Assembly: GCA_017853455.1 (NCBI GenBank)
Contig: JAFMJM010000030.1
Location: 1-16,205, forward strand
Origin: Acidimicrobiia bacterium
Lineage (GTDB): Bacteria > Actinomycetota > Acidimicrobiia > IMCC26256 > PALSA-555
Length of the DNA stretch: 16,205 nt
Reading direction: 5' to 3'
Part shown: positions 11,365-16,205 of the stretch, one piece after another
How positions within the stretch are numbered: the first letter of the stretch is position 1
Layout of the letters: the number at the start of each line of letters is the position of its first letter
Translations under genes and position numbers: made by a program
The notes under the pieces: generated by a model
The model's database searches: none
Seen by the model: the letters and a program-made list of their open reading frames with translations, nothing else
Told to the model about the DNA's origin: nothing

Positions 11365-12372
11365 TCACTTCCCCCGGGGGGCCGAGATGGTCACGCTCAC
11401 CGGAGGCTGCCCGAGGGTGGCCGTCCCACCGGGCACGACCGCCGGGCGCACCAGCACGGCGAAGAAGTCGCGGCGGTAGGGCGCCAGGTAGAGGCCCGCC
11501 GGACCGCCGGAGCCCATCACCCGGCGGCCCGAGACCGATCCGTCGGCCCCGACGTCGTAGACCACCAGTGCGGTCCAGTCGGGGTTGATGTCGAGCTCCA
11601 TCGCCCGGACCGCCCCGGCCGCCACCTGGGCGTCGGCGAGGCCGGCCGGGCTGACCCGGGCCTGGGCCAGGATGATCCCGCCGTTGGCGTCGACCCCGAT
11701 CGACGATCGTGCCGTGGCCACCCCGGCCACCGAACCACCCCACGCACCCGGATTGGCCGCCGCCGGGGTGGGCCGTCCGTCGTCGACGAGCATCCCGAGG
11801 TTCTGGCGCACCGACACCACGTCGGAGGTGACGTCGACCTGGCGGCCCCACTCGCCGACGTCGAGGTGCCCGTCGCGGTAGATCACCACCGAGGCCTGGC
11901 CCGGCACCAGGCCCTTGGCCGTCCGACCCTCGGTGAGGAAGCCACCGGGGAGGTCCTGGAGCTGGAACCCGCCGTTGAAGGCGGCGATCAGCCGGCTGCG
12001 GACCTCGGGCGCGACCTGGCCGCCCCACGCCCACGGACCACCGGGCTCGCCCGTGCCCGGGACGAACACCGTCTCGACCAGGTTGGGGTCGAGCCAGGCG
12101 AGCTCCACCCCGCCGGCGCTGCCCCGGTAGAGGACGGGATGCCCGAGCACGGTGCGACCCTCGGGGCGCCACTGGACCGAGCCACCGGGCGCGAGCACGG
12201 CCGCCGCGCCCGCCGGGGTCGTGGTGGTCGTCGGGCCGACGGCCGCCAGCCCGCCGACGACCAGCAGGGCCATGCACGCCGTTCCCAGCAGGCCGGCGGA
12301 CCGGGCGCGGCTGCCCGACCGGGGACGGGCGGACGGGCTGACGACGGCCGACGCGGATGTCACGGCCGACAT
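11365..12372 (-). CDS. Phosphodiester glycosidase (NAGPA/DUF2233) family exported protein
   Basis: A 335-residue protein with an N-terminal membrane segment (about 25-47, LLGTACMALLVVGGLAAVG) after a basic stretch, then a Pro/Thr linker, then a NAGPA-like domain (about 70-330). Signature blocks are LIAAFNGGFQ (128-137), EGRTAKGLVPGQASVVIYRDG (148-168), SIGVDANGGIILAQA (224-238), and AVRAMELDINPDWTALVVYD (254-273), where the Glu and Asp resemble catalytic or metal positions of the family. NAGPA enzymes cleave GlcNAc from a phosphodiester link; bacterial members are thought to act on cell-wall or teichoic-type polymers. It probably acts outside the membrane. The start is ATG 12372, 23 bases after the upstream FadE stop; it has no strong Shine-Dalgarno, so expression may depend on read-through. 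Confidence 0.85.
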   Translation of the reverse strand: MSAVTSASAVVSPSARPRSGSRARSAGLLGTACMALLVVGGLAAVGPTTTTTPAGAAAVLAPGGSVQWRPEGRTVLGHPVLYRGSAGGVELAWLDPNLVETVFVPGTGEPGGPWAWGGQVAPEVRSRLIAAFNGGFQLQDLPGGFLTEGRTAKGLVPGQASVVIYRDGHLDVGEWGRQVDVTSDVVSVRQNLGMLVDDGRPTPAAANPGAWGGSVAGVATARSSIGVDANGGIILAQARVSPAGLADAQVAAGAVRAMELDINPDWTALVVYDVGADGSVSGRRVMGSGGPAGLYLAPYRRDFFAVLVRPAVVPGGTATLGQPPVSVTISAPRGK

Positions 12373-12395
12373 GGTGGCAGACCCGCCGCAGCGGA

Positions 12396-13556
12396 TCAGC
12401 GCGCCTTGGGCAGACCCAGGTGGCGCTCGGCGATGTTGTTGCGGTTGATCTCGCCGGTGCCGCCGTAGATGGTCGTGACCGGCGAGTGCCGGGCGTCGTA
12501 CTCGACCCAGCCGTCGCCGGCCGCGCCGGACTCGCCGAACTGCAGCAGCCCTGCCGGACCGGCCGACCGGGAGAACCACTTGGAGGCCTTCTGGTAGGCG
12601 TCGGTGGAGAAGACCTTCACCATCGAGCCCTCGAGGCCGGGCAGACCCCCGGTGGCCGCGATGTAGGCGCACCGCTGGGTCATCAACGACGCGATCTCGT
12701 TGTCGATCGCGACCCGCACCATCTGCTCGCGCACGAGCGGGTCGTCGAGGAGGCGACGACCGGCGTCGTCACGGACCTCGGCCGCCCACCGGTGGAAGTG
12801 GTGGAGCAGCGGGACCCCCATGGACGTGCCGCCCATCACCCCGCGCTCGAACGCCAGCGCGACCGCCATCACCTTCCAGCCGCCGTCGACCTCGCCGATC
12901 CGGTAGCGGTCGGGGACCCGCACGTCGTCGTAGAACGTGGCGTTGGTGCGCTCGGTGCCCATCGTGTGGACCGGCTCGACCGTGATCCCCGGGAGGTCCA
13001 TGGGGATCAGGAACATGGTCAGGCCCTTGTGCTTGGGCACGTCGGGATTGGTCCGAGTGAGGAGCAGGATCCAGTTGGCGACGTGACCCATCGTCGTCCA
13101 CATCTTGGCGCCGTTGATCACCCACTCGTCGCCGTCGCGCACGGCCCGCGTGCTGGCGGCCGCGACGTCGCTGCCGGTCTCGGGCTCGCTGTACCCGAGC
13201 GACACCAGCACCTCGCCGGTGAGGATCTCGGCGAGCACGGTGTCCTGCTGCTCCTGCGACCCCACGTGGGCCACGACCCCACCGATCATGAGCGCCATCG
13301 AGATGCCGTCGACCGGGGCCGACACCTTCTCCATCTCGTTGAAGAGCATCCACAGCTCGATCGGGTCGCCCTTGCCGAGACCGGGCACCGCCCGCTCGAG
13401 CACCCCCGCCGCCGCGAGGGCGCGGTTGATCTCGGGGCTGTTGAAGGTGCCGGAGGAGTGTTGGCGCTCCGAGACCTCCGGCGTGAAGTGCTCGCGCAGG
13501 ACGGCCCGGACGGACTCGCGGAACTCCAGCGCTTCGGGGCTGAGGGTGAAGTCCAC
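12396..13556 (-). CDS. Acyl-CoA dehydrogenase, large (catalytic) subunit
   Basis: A 386-residue acyl-CoA dehydrogenase (FadE-like) that would introduce the alpha-beta double bond into an acyl-CoA using FAD. The N-terminal helical domain is followed by the beta domain with GYSEPETGSDVAAA (121-134), WVINGAKMWTT (145-155) and the C-terminal helical domain. In IYGGTGEINRNNIAERHLG the position that carries the catalytic Glu in medium-chain enzymes is Gly. Glu237 in AFERGVMGG lies where isovaleryl-CoA dehydrogenase keeps its catalytic Glu, so it is the likely base. The usual QFG-x-PI-x-Q flavin motif is missing; it is present in the neighbouring small subunit. The start is GTG 13556, one base after the upstream stop, with GGAGG 6 bases before it inside the previous gene. 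Likely partner of the gene at 13558-14604. Confidence 0.92.
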   Translation of the reverse strand: MDFTLSPEALEFRESVRAVLREHFTPEVSERQHSSGTFNSPEINRALAAAGVLERAVPGLGKGDPIELWMLFNEMEKVSAPVDGISMALMIGGVVAHVGSQEQQDTVLAEILTGEVLVSLGYSEPETGSDVAAASTRAVRDGDEWVINGAKMWTTMGHVANWILLLTRTNPDVPKHKGLTMFLIPMDLPGITVEPVHTMGTERTNATFYDDVRVPDRYRIGEVDGGWKVMAVALAFERGVMGGTSMGVPLLHHFHRWAAEVRDDAGRRLLDDPLVREQMVRVAIDNEIASLMTQRCAYIAATGGLPGLEGSMVKVFSTDAYQKASKWFSRSAGPAGLLQFGESGAAGDGWVEYDARHSPVTTIYGGTGEINRNNIAERHLGLPKAR

Positions 13557-13557
13557 G

Positions 13558-14604
13558 TCAGGCCTCCGATCCGACGGGGCCGAACATCGTGTCGGCGAGC
13601 GAACGGCACTCGAGGCTCGGATCCCCGGCGACGAGGGCCCACCCGCGTGCCCGGCGGTAGTAGAGCTGGATGTCGTACTCCTCGGAGAACCCGTAGCCGC
13701 CGTGGGCGTGCAACGCCCGGTCGGTGGCCATCGCCGCGACGTCGCTCGTGTAGAGGAACGCCATCGCGGCCAGGGTGACGAAGTCGGTGATGTCGCAGTC
13801 GGCGACGTCGACGACCGACGGAGCGCCGGCATCGGATGCCCACGCCGCCTTCGCGGCTACGAGCGTCGCGCCCTCGAGGGCGATCGGGATGTCGGCCAGC
13901 TGCTGCTGGATCGCCTGGAACGAGCCGATCGGGCGGTCGAACTGGTGGCGTTCCTGGACGTAGGTGAGCGCCAGCGTCAGGGCGCTGCGCGTGATGCCCA
14001 CGAGCGCCGCCGCGGTCAGGGTCTGCCACTCGGCCCGGGCCACGGCGAACGCGGCGAGGGCGTCGGCCCCCGATGCCAGCACCGTGCCCCCGGCCGGGGA
14101 GCGGTCGGCCAGCGGCATGGCGGCGTGGTTGCGGGGTGCGGCGCCGGGCGCCGGGGAGGTCACGACCACGAGGTCGTCACCGACCAGGCCGACCACGGTG
14201 CCGGCGACGGCCCCGGCCGGCACCAGCGACCAGGTCGCGCCGGCCGCAGCCGGACGGACGGCCAGGGTGGCGATCGCGTCGCCGTCACGGAGCGCGTCGG
14301 TGACGGCGCCGAACCGGTCGAGGAGCCGGGTCGCGACCGCGTGCTCCACGAACGGCACCGGGGCGATCGCCCGCCCGACCTGCTCGGCCACGATGGCCAG
14401 GTCGGTCAGCGAGGCACCGCCGCCGCCCGAGGCCTCGGGCAGCCCCATCGCCGGAGCTCCGGTGGCGGCGAGCCGCGCCCAGAGTCCGGGGTCGAAGCCG
14501 AGGGGCTCCGCGGTGCGGACGACCGACGGCGGGCACTCGTTGCGGAAGAACCCGCCGAACACCTCGTCGATCGTGCGCTCGTCGTCGGTGAGTTCGAGCC
14601 GCAT
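13558..14604 (-). CDS. Acyl-CoA dehydrogenase-like small subunit
   Basis: A 348-residue, diverged FadE-like protein. The N-terminal part (RLELTDDERTIDEVFGGFF, then GLPEASGGGGASLTDLAIVAEQVGRA) and C-terminal part (YVQERHQFDRPIGSFQAIQQQLADI, HAHGGYGFSEEYDIQLYYRRARGW) are clear. The middle beta domain has lost the SEP-x-TGSD motif. The YGGT-x-EI stretch near the end is also missing. It keeps the flavin-binding FDRPIGSFQ motif that its neighbour lacks, so the two probably form one enzyme with sites at their interface, as in mycobacterial FadE pairs for steroid side chains. The start is ATG 14604; a TAGCGT -10 box lies 7 bases before it, implying a leaderless mRNA. The next gene starts one base after its stop. 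Confidence 0.9.
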   Translation of the reverse strand: MRLELTDDERTIDEVFGGFFRNECPPSVVRTAEPLGFDPGLWARLAATGAPAMGLPEASGGGGASLTDLAIVAEQVGRAIAPVPFVEHAVATRLLDRFGAVTDALRDGDAIATLAVRPAAAGATWSLVPAGAVAGTVVGLVGDDLVVVTSPAPGAAPRNHAAMPLADRSPAGGTVLASGADALAAFAVARAEWQTLTAAALVGITRSALTLALTYVQERHQFDRPIGSFQAIQQQLADIPIALEGATLVAAKAAWASDAGAPSVVDVADCDITDFVTLAAMAFLYTSDVAAMATDRALHAHGGYGFSEEYDIQLYYRRARGWALVAGDPSLECRSLADTMFGPVGSEA

Positions 14605-14611
14605 GGGCGCA

Positions 14612-14617
14612 ACGCTA
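14612..14617 (-). promoter_or_regulatory. -10 box TAGCGT, leaderless start of the FadE pair
   Basis: TAGCGT on the minus strand fits TANNNT and ends 7 bases before the ATG at 14604. No ribosome site is present. It lies in the 69-base divergent region shared with the acyl-CoA ligase gene. Confidence 0.55.
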
Positions 14618-14628
14618 TTCGGTCGCGG

Positions 14629-14634
14629 TAGAAC
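14629..14634 (+). promoter_or_regulatory. Possible -10 box TAGAAC for the acyl-CoA ligase gene
   Basis: TAGAAC keeps the TA of the consensus but lacks the final T. It would give a leader of about 30 bases containing the purine-rich GAGAGGA before ATG 14674. Weak call; the divergent -10 for the FadE pair is only 11 bases away, so the two promoters would be controlled together. Confidence 0.3.
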
Positions 14635-14673
14635 GTCTCGCACCGCCCACCCGGGCCCCCGAGAGGACTCCCC

Positions 14674-16205
14674 ATGCTCGCACGTGAGAACCTCCTGCCC
14701 AACGCCGTGGCCCGCTGGGCGGCCGAGACGCCCGACGCCGTGGCGATCGACTTCATCGGCCGTCGCCGGCTCACGTACGCCGAGCTCCACGCGACCGGGC
14801 TGCGCTGGGCTGCGGCCCTGGTGCGGGCGGGGGTCACCCGGGGCACCCACGTCGCCACGATGTTCAGCGCCGACCTGACCGCGCACTTCGGGATGCTGGG
14901 CGTGGGCTGGACCGGCGCCGTCGAGGTGCCGCTCAACTCCGCCTTCCAGGGGTCGATGCTCCAGTACGCCATCGACCTCACCGACGCCACCGTGATCGTG
15001 TGCTCGGAGGAGTTCGTGCCCGTGCTCGCCGCCGTGGCGGCCGACCTCCCCAAGGTCGAGCGGGTGGTCGTCGTCGACGGCACCGCACCCCCGGGGGCGT
15101 TCCCGTGCCCGGTGATCGACGGCGAGACCTTCTTCGCCGGGATCGAGCCCGCCACCGACCTGCCCGGGCCCGAGTACCACGACGTCTCGACGCTGCTCCT
15201 CACGTCGGGCACGACCGGACCGTCGAAGGCGGTCATCGTGCCGTGGGCGGGCGTGTTCCAGATGTGGTCGTGGGTGCCCGACGACGCCCTGCTCCCGGGC
15301 GAGGCGCTCTACATCGCCATGCCGATGTTCCACAACTCCGGGCGCTCCGGCTTCAACAGCTGCATGGCCCGCGGTGGGCGGTGCGTCACGCGCGACAAGT
15401 TCAGCGGGACGACCTTCTGGGACGACGTGCGCAGCAACGACTGCGTACTCGCCGCGCTGGTCGGCCCGATGACCCAGTTGATCTACAACGCCGAGCCCCG
15501 GGCCGACGACGCCGACAACCCGCTCCGGGGAGTGGTCATCGGCCCGATGATCCCGGAGATGGCCGACTTCGAGCGGCGCTTCGGCGTGAAGGTGTCCACC
15601 TGCTACGGCCAGACCGAGGTGGGCGCGCCGGTCACCACCGGCTGGGACCACGGGCCGCCGGCCTGCTGCGGTCGCGCCCGCACCGACTACCCGTGGACCG
15701 AGGTGATCCTGGCCGACGAGTTCGACCAGGAGGTGCCGGTCGGCGAGATCGGCGAGATGCTGGTGCGTTCCCGCGAGCCGTGGTCACTCAACGCCGGGTA
15801 CTACAAGATGCCCGAGGCCACCGCCGAGGCGTGGCGCAACGGCTGGTTCCACACCGGCGACGCCTTCAAGCAGGACGCCGACGGCTGGTTCTACTTCGTC
15901 GACCGCATGAAGGACACCATCCGCCGGCGCGGCGAGAACATCTCGTCGTTCGAGGTCGAGAACGCCGTGGTGGAGTTCCCCGACGTGCTCGAGTGCGCGG
16001 CAGCCGGGATCCGCACCCCGCTCGGCGACGACGAGGTGCTCGTGCAGGTGATCGTGCGCGATCCGGCGACGTTCGACCCGGCGGCGCTCGTGGCGTTCCT
16101 CGACGAGCGCATGCCGAAGTTCATGGTGCCCCGCTACGTGGAGGTGGTCGACGACTTCCCCCGCAACGCGACCACGGGCCGCGTCCGCAAGCACGAGCTC
16201 CGGGC
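14674..16205 (+). CDS. CaiC/FadD-like acyl-CoA ligase (3' end cut by the window)
   Basis: The first 510 residues of an ATP-dependent AMP-forming acid-CoA ligase of the ANL superfamily, most like crotonobetaine/carnitine-CoA ligase-type proteins. It would activate a carboxylic acid as acyl-AMP and then acyl-CoA. Motifs seen in order: P-loop TSGTTGPSK (177-185), the MPMFHNSGRSG block, CYGQTEVG, WFHTGD, and the hinge region DRMKDTIRRRGENISSFEVE. The A10 region reads RNATTGRVRKHELR, with Arg503 where the catalytic Lys is usual (TGK). The start is ATG 14674 with GAGAGGA a few bases before. It is divergent from the FadE pair (69-base gap), so it probably supplies their acyl-CoA substrate. The reading frame is open to the last base of the window. 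Confidence 0.94.
   Translation, partial: MLARENLLPNAVARWAAETPDAVAIDFIGRRRLTYAELHATGLRWAAALVRAGVTRGTHVATMFSADLTAHFGMLGVGWTGAVEVPLNSAFQGSMLQYAIDLTDATVIVCSEEFVPVLAAVAADLPKVERVVVVDGTAPPGAFPCPVIDGETFFAGIEPATDLPGPEYHDVSTLLLTSGTTGPSKAVIVPWAGVFQMWSWVPDDALLPGEALYIAMPMFHNSGRSGFNSCMARGGRCVTRDKFSGTTFWDDVRSNDCVLAALVGPMTQLIYNAEPRADDADNPLRGVVIGPMIPEMADFERRFGVKVSTCYGQTEVGAPVTTGWDHGPPACCGRARTDYPWTEVILADEFDQEVPVGEIGEMLVRSREPWSLNAGYYKMPEATAEAWRNGWFHTGDAFKQDADGWFYFVDRMKDTIRRRGENISSFEVENAVVEFPDVLECAAAGIRTPLGDDEVLVQVIVRDPATFDPAALVAFLDERMPKFMVPRYVEVVDDFPRNATTGRVRKHELR

Noticed and set aside
11134..14631. Several long + strand frames opposite the glycosidase and FadE genes
   Set aside because: All are antisense to genes with strong domain signatures and show no motif of their own.

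Overview
The window looks like chromosomal DNA from a high-GC actinobacterium, probably of the class Acidimicrobiia. This is an inference from several things together: very high GC, GTG starts in most genes (12 of 17 complete or 5'-complete genes), actinobacterial -10 boxes of the TANNNT type placed 6-7 nt before start codons (leaderless transcripts), and gene families common in that phylum (DUF4333, DUF4239, paired FadE subunits). There is no sign of a phage, transposon, integron or CRISPR array. Coding density is high and no stretch above 300 bases lacks a gene.

Layout. 1-85: the last codons of an unknown + strand gene and a perfect 22-bp hairpin between convergent genes. 130-931 (-): an RraA-like aldolase preceded by tRNA-Ser(GCU). 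1045-1608 (+): an O6-methylguanine-DNA methyltransferase, converging on and overlapping a DUF1919 gene at 1553-2206 (-). 2315-5417 (-): a tightly coupled three-gene operon in the order PstS-like lipoprotein, DUF4239 four-helix membrane protein, LivJ-like secreted binding protein. It has no ABC permease or ATPase. 5531-7878 (-): pheA and serS, coupled by a GTGA overlap, followed by tRNA-Ser(UGA). 7976-10309 (+): zwf (glucose-6-phosphate dehydrogenase), ridA and msrB, a plausible redox and damage-control cluster. 10347-10853 (+): a secreted protein with two DUF4333-like repeats. 10846-12372 (-): an SRPBCC protein and a phosphodiester-glycosidase (NAGPA/DUF2233) protein. 12396-14604 (-): two adjacent acyl-CoA dehydrogenase subunits, divergent from a CaiC/FadD-like acyl-CoA ligase (14674 to the window end, truncated).

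How the genes work together. pheA, serS and tRNA-Ser link aromatic amino acid synthesis and serine charging. Zwf makes NADPH, which through thioredoxin can drive MsrB, while RidA removes reactive imines. The ligase plus two FadE proteins form an activation and first-oxidation module for a fatty-acid-like or steroid-like acyl chain. The least explained unit is the operon at 2315-5417, which puts two unrelated solute-binding proteins around a DUF4239 membrane protein. All functions are read from sequence motifs by eye; no database search was made.
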